The translations under genes were made by a program, and so were the position numbers. The notes under the pieces are model-generated. The model searched no databases, was not told where the DNA came from, and saw only the letters and a list, made by a program, of their open reading frames with translations. DNA of 59,508 nt from Entrophospora sp. SA101 (lineage: Eukaryota; Glomeromycota; Glomeromycetes; Entrophosporales; Entrophosporaceae). Of the stretch, positions 45,540 to 56,842 are shown in pieces. Position 1 is the first letter of the stretch. Every line of letters starts with the position of its first letter. Where the stretch lies: NCBI GenBank assembly GCA_958430865.1, contig CAUDNR010004067.1, positions 108,314 to 167,821 of the forward strand, read 5' to 3'.

Positions 45540-45908
45540 GATACATACTAGTAAAGTCATATTGCCTTCCATAACCTTTTCAACACAAATTAAACCACCT
45601 CTCATTGTGCCTGAAATTCATTTAGCCTCTTGAGGATCTAAGGATTCATTAGCTGTAACGCCAAAACTGCATTGCTCAAATAGCCATAAAGCCATAACTT
45701 TTTCATTACCACCACCACACGCCCGCATGTACATTGGGATGCCAAATATGCTTTTTGTAAGAGTTTCAAAAGCCTTGTTCTTTTTTTCTCACCGAGGTAA
45801 ATTTCCTGCTATATATTAAATATGTTGTGCCAAGTGTTTTCCCAGTCTATTGTCCCTGATTTATTTATGTTCCAGGTTCTGTCAAATATGATTTTTTGAC
45901 GATTCATT
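45540..45908 (-). pseudogene. unidentified transposon-like coding remnant
   Basis: Minus strand from 45908: MNRQKIIFDRTWNINKSGTI DWENTWHNIFN followed by a TAG, then with a frameshift AFETLTKSIFGIPMYMRACG, NEKVMALWLFEQCSFGVTAN and MRGGLICVEKVMEGNMTLLV. Composition is clearly coding. There is a TGA between AK and ISGTM where Trp would fit, but a TAG and a frameshift are also present, so ordinary decay explains it. Family not recognised. Confidence 0.4.
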
Positions 45909-46027
45909 GTAAAGCCTCCTCACTTTATATTTAAATATGGAGATAAATAATAATATATAATACATAAATAAATAGGATTATTTGGACGCGATCGTGTAAC
46001 CTTGACTTGCCAAATTTCGAAATAATC

Positions 46028-46640
46028 ATCATATTTTTTTTTGATGTAGTTAATTAGTTGTATTGTTTAAATTTATGTTATCCATTATAAAAATTATAAG
46101 GGACAAAAATACATAAACAAAATAATTACTCTGATTATATCAGATTGGTTAGGACACCTTTTCTTTTCATGCAACTACTTTTCTTGTTGGAATCTGACGT
46201 TTACACATGATTTTTTTTTTTCAATGTAGTTAGTTGTATTAATTGATTAATTGATTAAATTTATATTATCAATTATAAAATTTATAAGAGGTGAAAATAA
46301 ATGCCTGATTGATTGATTGTACGAACCATCTTTTCTTTTCATGTGGCTGTTAGTCCTTATCGGACCTGACATTTAATATTCACACATCAACAGACCGAGA
46401 AGACAGAAAAGGTTAATTAAACAAACAAAGGCTGAAAAAAATTTTTTTTTATGTAGTTTGTTGTATTATGTTGTTAATTTATATTATCAATTACATTTAT
46501 AAAAGAGATAAAAATACAAACAATTAAATGTCTGGCGATTATAATTATAAGAATCGTCTTTTCTTTTCATGTAGTATTAGTCCTTATCCGAATCTAACAT
46601 TTAATATTCACACTTCAAACAGACAGAAAGGGTTAATTTA
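46028..46640. repeat. three degenerate tandem units of about 180-230 bp
   Basis: Units start near 46040, 46221 and 46450 with T-run + (G/A)ATGTAGTT. Each continues TTAATTTATATTATCAATTA-type sequence, then a TATAAAAG-G-GA-AAAAATA block, then TCTTTTCTTTTCATG and TTAGTCCTTAT, closing with an ATTCACAC...CAGA block in the last two. Non-coding. Confidence 0.55.
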
Positions 46641-46806
46641 AACAAGATTTTATAAATACTTTGAAAATAGAATCACATGGACTGTATGTATTGGTAATAT
46701 AATTTTTATGTTTATTAACTAATATTTAATATACGCGATATTTTAAATCCGCCAATAATAATGTTAATAATGTTGAAATACGGTAATATGGCTTTCATAA
46801 ACGATC

Positions 46807-48016
46807 TAGCAAAAATCATGTATGTAACATGTGCAGCAACCGTTACAATAATGATGGCGTAAAAATTATTTTTGAAAAATGACCGAGTTATTATAATAAC
46901 TCTTATTTTAAGTTTAAAAACACAAAACCAGTTAATAATTAATTTAGTTTAAAAGATGACAGTACATAAGATTCAGCATGCTAACCAAATTTGATAATTA
47001 TTGTTCCAAATCTGCCGAACTTGGTTAACACAGCACATTCAGCACGAATTCTATACACTGGCAAAATGGATTTTTTGGGCTAATAACTCTCACTCAGAGT
47101 GCAACAGTTAATAAGTGGTTATTAACCATCAATAATAACTTGGAGTTATTATTAGGTGTAGGGTTAAAAATTCCCGTAACTAGTCACAAGTTTGTAATCG
47201 GTTTTTGGTTAGTTGCTGATCTTTATATTTAAAATCAGATATTTGTCACTTTGAAAAATAAATCCTGGAAAAAATTTTGATAAATTTATTTATCAATACA
47301 CAAAAAGGAAAAAATGTGGGCAGGAGATTATCAGGAATAATGACCAAAAATAGATAAATTTCCAAATGCGGTAATTTTGTCGATAAACCTTAATATCAAG
47401 ATTTCTTTCTATTTTTTATTAATAATCTCTCCTAAAATCTGTATCTCCGATTTGGTGGAGATTGTTAAGCAAAAAAGGGTTAAAATTAAGGTTTGTGGCT
47501 AATTTTATTAATATTAATAGAATTTCGACGTTGATCACCAAAATTTCGGAAAATACACTTCCCAATCGTTTAATATTAATGTGACACATCGTTCGACTAA
47601 TAGACTATCTGTTCTCTATCAAAAGTTCGGTATAATAAACCCACCTTTCTTCAAAATTCAAAAAAAAAATTTTTAATATGTTTTTTGGAGTTTTTTGCCA
47701 TTTTCACTAAACTTTAATAAAAAACCATCCACATAATGCTATACCTATATGAAAACTTACAATATTTTACATCTTTTCAATCACTCACCAAGTTTATAAA
47801 GGTAATATTGGTAAAAAATCTTAGCTTTGGAATAAAAAGTAATGCTGTTTTTGAATAAACATAGCTTGATATAGAGAGCCTTTAACAATATGTGAGAGAG
47901 CTCGTTAAAAAGCTATAATGTCATAGTTTTATTTTTGATTAATAATGATGTTTGAATTTGTTATAAAAATAATGAGATATTTTTAAACACTGGTTTGTTA
48001 CACGAGTCGAATTTTC
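46807..48016. repeat. 1.2-kb direct repeat D, copy 1
   Basis: Offset of 2,222 bp from copy 2 (49029-50236). From TAGCAAAAATCATGTATGTA to about 47825 the two are near-identical, with one or two differences noticed. The last 190 bp (47826-48016) are clearly diverged, though still alignable. No coding frame. It contains CTCACTCAGAGTG...AGTTATTATTAGG sequence with no similarity known to me. Confidence 0.9.
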
Positions 48017-48613
48017 TATTTATATATATGTAATTACTATTACTATTACACTTCCTGTGACATATCGTTTGACTGCTATACTAAAAATGGTCAAGTTTGT
48101 ATTTTTCTACCGCATTATCATTCAATATTTTCGTTTATTTTTTTTTTTTTGCACCAATATGTGGTTATAACGAGGTTCGACTGCACAAGCTTTTCTTTTG
48201 TTACGCAACGCGACATATAAAATCAGTGTAATATTAGAACGATATTATTGTTCATTACAGTCTAACCTCGTCACAGCGGATTTCGTCACAGCGGATTTCT
48301 TGTCACAACGGATTTAAATATTTTCATTAATTAAAATATTTGAACGGATTTTATTAATAAACTTGCGTCACAGTGTTAGCGAATTTTTGATGGTAATCTC
48401 TCTATATGTCTACTAATCTCACCAAAGCGGATTCACGCGACATTTAAGATTATAAAATTATCCAAATTACTAAAAAAAATTTTCCACGAATTTAATAATT
48501 GGATTAATAAAATATAAACAAATAGATCAAGCAACAAGATTTCATGTTTCTAAAATAAAATTTTAAAAATAAAATAATAAACAATTAAATAGATTATTTG
48601 TTGTAGACATTAA
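48017..48613. other. intergenic with a short tandem GTCACAGCGGATTT motif
   Basis: CGTCACAGCGGATTT occurs at 48268-48284 and 48285-48300, followed by TGTCACAACGGATTT at 48301-48317. CTAACCTCG at 48262 resembles ends of TTTCAACGGA-type elements elsewhere in the window. No gene. Confidence 0.4.
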
Positions 48614-48763
48614 GAGAATTGTTATTCGCACCTCCCATTTTTGTTATTCGCACCCCTCCCGTGACTAAGTGTAGTAAGCGGCCAATGAATGGCTTTAAAA
48701 TGTGATGATTTTATTGGTTCATCTTTGTCTTAGTCACGGGAGGAGTGCGAATAACAATTCCCT
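48614..48763. mobile_element. 150-bp MITE, TTATTCGCACC family, copy 2
   Basis: Same inverted ends as 28104-28274. The core (GCCAATGAATGGCTTTAAAA, TGTGATGATTTTATTGGTTC) is inverted relative to copy 1. The right arm is shorter by about one motif (it lacks the second CAAAAATGGGGGTACGAATA). Confidence 0.8.
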
Positions 48764-49028
48764 AAAATAAATGGAATTATTTATCCTTTATCAAAGATTC
48801 ATAATTTTCAAATGTATAAGTTAAGATTTATTAAAAAATAAAAAATAAAAAAAAATATACAATTAAAAAATGTCCAACAATCATCTTCCTCTAAAAAATG
48901 TGTATACATTACTGCAGAACAAAAAATACGATTTATGAAAAAAAAACTTGAACCAAAAAATATCAAACTAGCAAACCAGTTTGGAATCAGTACAAGTATT
49001 ACCATTGATGATTTTCAAATAAATAACA
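48764..49028. other. short intergenic spacer
   Basis: No feature seen between the MITE and repeat D copy 2. Confidence 0.4.
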
Positions 49029-50236
49029 TAGCAAAAATCATGTATGTAACATGTGCAGCAACCGTTACAATAATGATGGCGTAAAAATTATTTTTGAAAA
49101 ATGACCGAGTTATTATAATAACTCTTATTTTAAGTTTAAAAACACAAAACCAGTTAATAATTAATTTAGTTTAAAAGATGACAGTACATAAGATTCAGCA
49201 TGCTAACCAAATTTGATAATTATTGTTCCAAATCTGCCGAACTTGGTTAACACAGCACATTCAGCACGAATTCTATACACTGGCAAAATGGATTTTTTGG
49301 GCTAATAACTCTCACTCAGAGTGCAACAGTTAATAAGTGGTTATTAACCATCAATAATAACTTGGAGTTATTATTAGGTGTAGGGTTAAAAATTCCCGTA
49401 ACTAGTCACAAGTTTGTAATCGGTTTTTGGTTAGTTGCTGATCTTTATATTTAAAATCAGATATTTGTCACTTTGAAAAATAAATCCTGGAAAAAATTTT
49501 GATAAATTTATTTATCAATACACAAAAAGGAAAAAATGTGGGCAGGAGATTATCAGGAATAATGACCAAAAATAGATAAATTTCCAAATGCGGTAATTTT
49601 GTCGATAAACCTTAATATCAAGATTTCTTTCTATTTTTTATTAATAATCTCTCCTAAAATCTGTATCTCCGATTTGGTGGAGATTGTTAAGCAAAAAAGG
49701 GTTAAAATTAAGGTTTGTGGCTAATTTTATTAATATTAATAGAATTTCGACGTTGATCACCAAAATTTCGGAAAATACACTTCCCAATCGTTTAATATTA
49801 ATGTGACACATCGTTCGACTAATAGACTATCTGTTCTCTATCAAAAGTTCGGTATAATAAACCCACCTTTCTTCAAAATTCAAAAAAAAAATTTTTAATA
49901 TGTTTTTTGGAGTTTTTTGCCATTTTCACTAAACTTTAATAAAAAACCATCCACATAATGCTATACCTATATGAAAACTTACAATATTTTACATCTTTTC
50001 AACCACTCACCAAGTTTATAAAGGTAATATTGGTAAAAAATCTTAGCTTTGAAGTAAAAAGTAATGCTGTTTTTTGAATAAATATAGCTTGACACGGAGA
50101 GCCACTGTCAATATGAAAGATGATTTGTTAGAAAGCTATAATGACATAGTTTTATTTTTGATTAATAATAATGTTTGACATTTTTTTTATGAAATATTTT
50201 AAAAAATTATTGGTTACACAAGTCGAATTTTCTACA
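49029..50236. repeat. 1.2-kb direct repeat D, copy 2, upstream of a kinase gene
   Basis: Copy of 46807-48016. It ends about 150 bp before the start codon of the TKL kinase gene at 50384, so it forms most of the upstream region of that gene. Confidence 0.9.
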
Positions 50237-50383
50237 AGAATTATATACAACATTTAGTAAGAAAGCGTAACACGGCAACCTTTGTATTAATTAATTAAAA
50301 AAAGGAAAAAAGAAATAATTTAACCTCATTTTTTATTCATTAAAAAACATCAAGTCAAAGTTTAAATTTTTGATTTTTATGCT

Positions 50384-51847
50384 ATGTCGTATCATAAATC
50401 ATTATCATCAGGAAGAGTGGAATTTGCATATAAAATTTATAATGAAATGTATGGCAATGCAATGGTTAATTCTGATGAAAGAAGTAGAAAAGATTATTTT
50501 TTTTCATTGGTCGAAAAAAACAAGGAGCTTTTTGAAAATGAAAAAGAATTTTGTAAAGGAAGGTTTATTTATAATTTTGAATTAAGAAATGCAAGGGATA
50601 AAAAGGGAAAACCAAAAGAATGCAACAAGTGTAAATTGACAAGATACTCTGATAGATTCTGTGAAGGTTGCATTAGATTACAATTACAGAGCACTACCTG
50701 GACATCTGGAAACAACATAATTGACAATTTTATTCAACAATGTCAAACGAAATCATCTCTGCCTGACTATATTTTAGAATGGATACCTTTTGAGCAATTT
50801 GAAAAAGTAAAAAAGTTGACTGAAGGTGGATTTAGTTCAATTTATAAAGCTACATGGACAAGAGGAATGATTGATGATCATGATGAAACTAAAATGGAAT
50901 TTCATTATTTTGGAAGGCAAGATGTAATATTAAAAAGTTTAAATAATTCAAGTAATCCAGGAAAAGCCTTTTTTAATGAGGTTGGTAGTTTTTATTTAAA
51001 TCAAAAATAAATAATACTGTATTATATATAATGCTGATTGATTTATATTTATTTTCAGGCAGTGAATTATTGTAAAATTAAAGCATCGCTGATTGTTCAG
51101 TGTTATGGTATAACTAAATTCCCAGATAATGGAAATTATGCAATAGTTTTAAATTATTTTCCAGAAGGAAATTTAAGGGGTTATTTGCAAAAACATCATT
51201 TAAATTTAACTTTAAAAGACAGAATTGTAATCTTTTATTACTTATGTAATGCATTATATCAAATACATTACAAAAATTTAATTCATTGTGATTTACATAG
51301 CGGTAATATATTATTGCAAGGAGGTAATTGTTATATTACAGATTTGGGATTATGTGGACCAGCTGATGAAAATTCACCAAATAAAATCTATGGAATTGTA
51401 TCATATATTGCACCCGAACTATTTGGAGGCAAAAAGAACACAAAAGAATCAGATATCTATAGTGTTGGGATGTTAATGTGGGAAATATTTGCAGGTCATC
51501 CACCGTTTGACAATAGAGCTCATAATCATGACTTAATTTTTGACATATGTGAAGGTTTACGACCACCAATATTACCAGGAATACCTGATGATTATGCACA
51601 AATGATGCAAAGGTGTTGGGATGTGGATCCAACCAAGAGACCAACTATTAGAGAGCTTTGGGAATTTTCTCTTAAAACTGAGAGTGGTAATAATAATAGT
51701 AATAATAGTAATTTACAACAAATTCACAAATCACATCCATTAGCATATCATATAAGTAGAATATTAAATGATGAATTTGCTAAATTGAATTTGAAAAGCA
51801 ATGATAGTTTATTAAGTGACCTTGATATTAATGAAATACAATTTTAA
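50384..51847 (+). CDS. tyrosine-kinase-like (TKL) protein kinase with N-terminal CxxC motif pair, 461 aa
   Basis: Two exons: 50384-50980 and 51059-51847. Phase 0 join, 461 aa. Helical N terminus, then C80-x2-C83...C93-x2-C96 (ECNKCKLTRYSDRFCEGC), a likely zinc site. Kinase domain about 135-415: the glycine loop is atypical (LTEGGFSSIYKATW, about 145-158), ILK lysine K184, catalytic loop IHCDLHSGNILL (D278, N282), DLG instead of DFG (D294), VSYIAPELFGG as APE motif, SDIYSVGMLMWEIFAGHPPF, and RCWDVDPTKRPT. All essential catalytic residues are present, so it should be active. The Asn-rich tail ends SDLDINEIQF. This architecture is massively expanded in Rhizophagus-like fungi. Its substrates are unknown. 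A paralogue begins at 58614. Confidence 0.88.
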
Positions 51848-52985
51848 TAAGGCAAATTAAATAGCAAGTTAATTTAAATTTAATTTAATATGATTATTTA
51901 TCAATTTATTATAGTAATAATAATTAGTAGATAATCAATTATTTTTCTCCATTTATTAATTATTTTTATAAATTCGATTGACTTCTCTCCAATTCAAGAT
52001 CACACGTTTTTATGATTGAATAAGAATCTTTAGGCGGTGCCAACCTCTTGAGAGGGGGGGGGGGGGGATAAATCCGCACATATTTCAATCATAATAATCT
52101 TCATTCATTATTACCCTTTCCCATTTTCATATATTATTTGTCAAAATGACTTAGTGTTAAGTAAAAAACTTGACGTGAGTAAAACCCCTTGATGCAAGCC
52201 AAACCTTTTGACTTGAGTAAAAAATTATGACAGGTAAAAATTTGATGCAACGCAATTGAAATTTTAGATTACTTAAATTGATATTATTATTATTATTTAA
52301 AATTTTGTCATTATCAATTCTATTTTCATTACCAATATCATAATTATCTACATCTACATCTACTATTTCATCGTCTGCTAAATAACCAATATTATTATTG
52401 TCTGCATCTATTATTTCATTGACTGCTAAAAAACTAGCATTATCAATATTGTTTTCAAAACAAATTATCTGCATATTCTGATTTATAAGTTCAATGTGAA
52501 ATATCATTCATATATAACATGACTTATGTCAAAAGGATAATTTTTAATTTTTAATAATAATACCATATAAAAATGCAGGAAGCTCTTACCTAGAATAGGC
52601 ATATACATATAAACTTGTTATTTATCCATATTGATATTAATATTGATATTAATATGAAATCACGTACAAAACATATTAATATATTAATACTAATACGTAT
52701 TTTCGTGATTCCGTTTAGTATTCCTTTTTTTTTTTTTGAAAATAAGATCCGCATTTTTATCTCAATTTACTGGGTATGATTTCTAATCCAGAGAGTTGTA
52801 TATAGTAGTGACATTAACTCAAAATTGCCTTTTCACATTATCATTTTAATTTTATCCGAATATGGTGCACTTTTTGGTTATTCATAATACTTAAAGTATT
52901 TATGATCCCGTAAACATGCTTGACTACGGTAATTATTAATAATAATATATGTAGAAAAAATTGAATTATTAAATCATTAAATAAT
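51848..52985. other. intergenic, 3' of the TKL kinase
   Basis: A run of 14 G lies at 52054-52067, unusual in such AT-rich DNA. A minus-strand frame at 52507-52157 is Asn/Asp/Ile-rich (NEIIDADNNNIGYLADDEIV) and may be low-complexity sequence or a lost exon. Not called as a gene. Confidence 0.4.
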
Positions 52986-55060
52986 ACCAATCATATTAAC
53001 AAAATATAGTCATTGTTTATATTAAATTTCATATCATTTGACAAAATATCTCCAATTTCATTCATTTGCGTTGGTCGACACACAAATATTTTATTACTAA
53101 TACTAAGTTTATTTAATAAATCTTTAATATATTTATTTAACCCTTCCTCCACAATTTGATCTTCTTCTATTTGATCTTGTAATTCATTATTATTGTAATT
53201 GGAGTTGAGTATATTTAATTCTGTGGGTAGTTTATTAGTTACTCTATTTGATAAGGAACTTGATTGTTTAGAGAAATTTGATGGAAACGTTGCTAGTAAA
53301 GGCGATTGTAATTGATTGTTGAGAATCTCAAGAATAATATTATCGAATGAATTTCCCTCGCTTCCCTCTCCTTCTTCTCCTTCTCCTCTTTCGATTCATT
53401 ATTTATAATTATATCTTTAAACCAATTTTTTAAATTTTTTTTTCAATTTTGCCACTGATCTTATCTGCTGTGATTTCTCTTCTTTTCCACTACAATCAGA
53501 AAGCTTATTAAATATATGAACAACAGATAATATGTTATCAATTATGGAATCATCATAAACGCATTTTTCATAAAGCGGTCCCATATAGTATTCTTTTAAA
53601 TTTAGTATTTGGCCATCAAAAGATTTATTAGCATATAATAAATGCATTGATAATTTATTTTCATTATCTGCATCATTAAAATTAAAATGGTTTAAATGAT
53701 ATTTTATTAACAAAAAAAAATATAAATTAATTAGTAATAAAATTTACCAAATCATCAACCCAATATATTTTTATAACTTCTTACCTAAATCATTGGTATA
53801 ATTCTAGTTACTCCACATATATATAAATTATCCCAACATCCATTATTAACGTCAATATAATCATTATCATTATCCTTATTATCAATAATATTTAATAGAA
53901 AAGGATTATTAGATATTTCTATTGGTGTAGTTGGAATGTTATTATTATTGTGTTGTTGTTGAAGAAATCTTGGTGTTATTGGTGATTTTATTGATGTTGT
54001 ATCAGTTGATAATGATAATATTCTATTACCAAATTCAAATGGATCTCTTGCTTGAATTTCAAATCCAATTAATAGGCTGTTTAAATGTTTTGACATCAGA
54101 CAATTTGGATAAATCTTTACTAGAATACAAAAACTTTTCATATTTTTTCCATCAATTGGCGTATAACTCCTAATCTGACCTTTAACTTTTGCCTGAATTT
54201 CAATATAATGTCCGGGCAAATAATCCAAATCCATATCGTAACTTTTCCCATTATTATTACTGGCAAACGTGAATTTGATGATTGAGAATTTGATATTATT
54301 ATTTATTGTTGATTTGTCAATTAGTTTAAATCTTCTAAATTTAAATTTATGAAATGTTGGATCTTTAATATTATTAATATTGTCGTCGGGATAATGATCA
54401 ATGTACTTTGCTATTATCATTTTTGACATTTTCTTGGTTGCAATGTAACTATAAGAGTGAATCGCTAACAGAGGTTTAATAATATATTTTTTATTAAAAT
54501 CGTCAACTATTGCTGCAATAACATCAGAATCAAATGCTGATTTTTTGTTTGATTTTATTACTGAAGATGAAGAGAAAGAATGGTGCTTGATTGTTTCATC
54601 AATAGTATTCTTTCGATAAAAATCTAATATATAAAATATATTCAATTTTTGTTTATCTGTAAAGTGAAAATGTAAAAAAAATATATATAAAAAGAACACT
54701 GAGTTTTTACCATCTGTAATATCAGTTCCAATTACATTCCCCAATATTTTTACTCCTCCCGGATGACCACTAATCCAGCTTCTTATATATATCGATCATA
54801 AATTACTAAATGTGTCTGAAATAACAAGTAATAATACAAGCAATATTAAAAATAATAATATCGACCAACGCTTTAAATTCTATTAATTAATTGGTTACAC
54901 CCAACCCACTTAATTAAAAAACTTACACCTTTTTGAACTTTATCATTAAATTCATCCAATGTAAATTTTCATACTTTTCATCGTCAAGATTATCAATTAT
55001 AACCTTTTTTTACTTTGATTACCATCATTTCCATATTCACTTTTATTTTCATAGCGAATT
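52986..55060 (-). pseudogene. cytochrome b5 domain plus FAD/NAD reductase fusion, decayed
   Basis: Minus strand. The order is that of a cytochrome b5/b5-reductase fusion. Start of the b5 domain TLDEFNDKVQKG (about 54960-54925); WISGHPGGVKILGNVIGTDI (54776-54717) with the haem-binding HPGG; the rest of b5 in 54651-54400. FAD domain: FKFRRFKLIDKSTI, YLPGHYIEIQAKVKGQ, then RSYTPIDG, the flavin motif, and LVKIYPNCLMSKHLNSL. NAD domain: CGVTRIIPMI (53815-53787), KYHLNHF...KLSMHLLYANKS (53713-53620), and at the end NKIFVCRPTQMNEIGDIL (about 53105-53040). Such enzymes pass electrons from NAD(P)H via FAD to haem. Decay: Gly to Arg in both nucleotide motifs, a TAG at the expected Gln splice codon (53784), no usable acceptor before 53713, and frameshifts near 54990-55040. 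Confidence 0.65.
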
Positions 55061-56200
55061 TTCAGGATCACCAACCCCACTCTGAATTGTAACCTCTTAC
55101 ACTTGAAATGAGTTCCAGATTCTCACAATATTCCTCCAGAGTTGTAACATCTTGGTCACAGAGCCATCCTCATCCTAGGGGTAGGATCGTTGCAGGCAAC
55201 TTTTTGATCAGCATGCCGGCAGCCTTCTCTGGTGTGGGTGCTGTGAGGGAAGATTAGTGGAAGTGACGGCAACCTTTTCAACCCCATAAATGTTTTTAAA
55301 TGCTATGATGATTTTTAATAGTAGAAAACTTTTACCGGTTCCTGCAGAACCGGTGAAAAATATATTCACGCGTTGATTTACCGCTAGATCATAAACTATC
55401 TGTTTGCTCATCTGATGGTTTCACATTTATTGGTTTTATTTTAAAAAAATCAACGATTTTTTCCTGACTGTTCACATTGTAAGAAAAAGAAAGTGAATAA
55501 TGATAGGTATTATTGTTGGTAACTGGAATGACGACGAATGGCGATAACTACCACCGCCATCCTTATGATAAACACTTACTCTTTTGCCTCTCCTTTATTT
55601 TTTTCTGCTCTTCTTTTTTTGCTGTTTCGTTGAAACATCAAAGAATAATTATTGATTTGATCGACATGTACACATTAATTATTTATCCTTATTGGTTTTT
55701 TTTTGTTGACACAATTTTTTTTCTTGGGAGGACAGACGCGAATCGAATTGTTTTTTTTCCTTGGGAAACAATCTATGTTTCAGTGATGAAACGCAAGTGA
55801 TGTTGTTTGGTATGGTATGGATTGGCTCTGAAGCAGATGTATTTTTTTTATTTGTATTGATATGTATGTGGTGTCTTTTATTTTATATACTGTAAATATT
55901 TTGCTGGGTAATTATAAGATCCTTATCAACAACGAACGATTGGTACTTTTGCTTTTCGTAATCAGTAATATTAATATTAATATAAATATATAATTACATT
56001 AAGACGTCAAGGCAGCACACCGTTGAATATAAAACATTTCGATATGCGATGTTTGATTATCAGAAATTTACAGATGTTGAAGCATGCACGCTACCTTGAA
56101 CACTTTACAGTCATTCTCACACGTTCCTCGTGTACACAAGGCTAATCTGACTGGCGACCCCTCGATGATATAACGATGCTGTTAAATTCTAGGGGAGGGG
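55060..56200. repeat. repeat family R1 copy, split by a helicase fragment
   Basis: Positions 55060-55262 match 43070-43260 (CACTCTGAATTG, GTAGGATCGTTGCAGGCAAC, GAGGGAAGATTAGTGGAAGT). 55513-56190 match 33140-33960 (GACGACGAATGGCGATAACT, GATCCTTATCAACAACGAAC, CCTTGAACACTTTACAGTCA). Between them, 55265-55411 is a PIF1 helicase Walker A piece. Confidence 0.7.
55265..55411 (-). pseudogene. PIF1-like helicase fragment with Walker A
   Basis: Minus strand, 49 codons: [57 protein letters not shown] is the Walker A of PIF1 helicases, with the usual leader. It stops abruptly where R1 repeat sequence resumes. In this fungal group such helicases are numerous and often part of Helitrons. No Rep domain or Helitron ends seen. 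Confidence 0.75.
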
Positions 56201-56223
56201 CGCAATGCACAGGAATGCATCAA

Positions 56224-56585
56224 GACTGCATCAATCATCAAGATCATTGCTACAACAGGCATAGCAGAAGTCAACATCACCAGCACAACTTTACACTCTT
56301 TTGCAGGCATAGGACTAGATACCGAATCAACAAAAGAGCTTATTGAAAAAATCAAAAAAATCAAAAACCCATTATTTACAATGGCAATCTATTAAAGCAT
56401 TGGTTATTGATGAAGGTATAATTGATTTTTTTTAGAAAGTAGTAATCATCATTATTTGATTATTTATTAATTTTTAATTACTTTATAATTTATATATAGT
56501 CACAATGCTTGATGGGGACTTGTTTGATAAACTGGAAGCAATTACAAAAGCTATTTGTGATAATGATAAACCATTTGTATAAATT
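56224..56585 (+). pseudogene. PIF1-like helicase fragment, plus strand
   Basis: Reads KIIATTGIAEVNITSTTLHS then FAGIGLDTESTKELIEKI (56250-56340), matching the PIF1 TGIAA-NI-G-TLHSFAGIG block. After a frameshift it reads IKALVIDE (Walker B), then across a possible intron (56417-56500) VTMLDGDLFDKLEAITKAIC and DNDKPFV-stop. It is the region that should follow the Walker A piece at 55265-55411 but lies on the opposite strand. Confidence 0.7.
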
Positions 56586-56842
56586 TAAGTAAAATAATAA
56601 TTAAAATAAAATACCAAGATTCACCATTAGAAGCAGATTTCAACCTCACAATATTAATAATATAGGGTATGCAGATTATGTATGTAAAATCATAATCTTT
56701 TGTTCTTGTGCAAAGAATAAATACAATTATATTAATTATCCAATGTATACATTAAAAAAATAGTTAATTACTCAAAAAAAAATTCAATATCAATAAAAAT
56801 AATAATATGAAGTTTTAAATAAATAAGCATTTAAAATCCAAT

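Noticed and set aside
45540..45908. A second possible UGA-as-Trp gene (AK-TGA-ISGTM)
   Set aside because: Only one UGA fits, and the same stretch has a TAG stop and a frameshift, so ordinary pseudogene decay of a fungal transposon is the simpler reading.
46028..46640. CRISPR-like array
   Set aside because: The repeated blocks are long, degenerate and irregularly spaced, and the organism is eukaryotic. No short exact repeats with unique spacers.
48150..48200. GGTTCGACTGC as a tRNA T-arm
   Set aside because: No matching acceptor stem, anticodon arm or D-arm can be placed around it. No tRNA was found in the window.
52054..52067. Run of 14 G as a possible G-quadruplex or telomere-like element
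   Set aside because: A single homopolymer with no repeat periodicity. It may also be inaccurate in length because of sequencing. Recorded only as an oddity.
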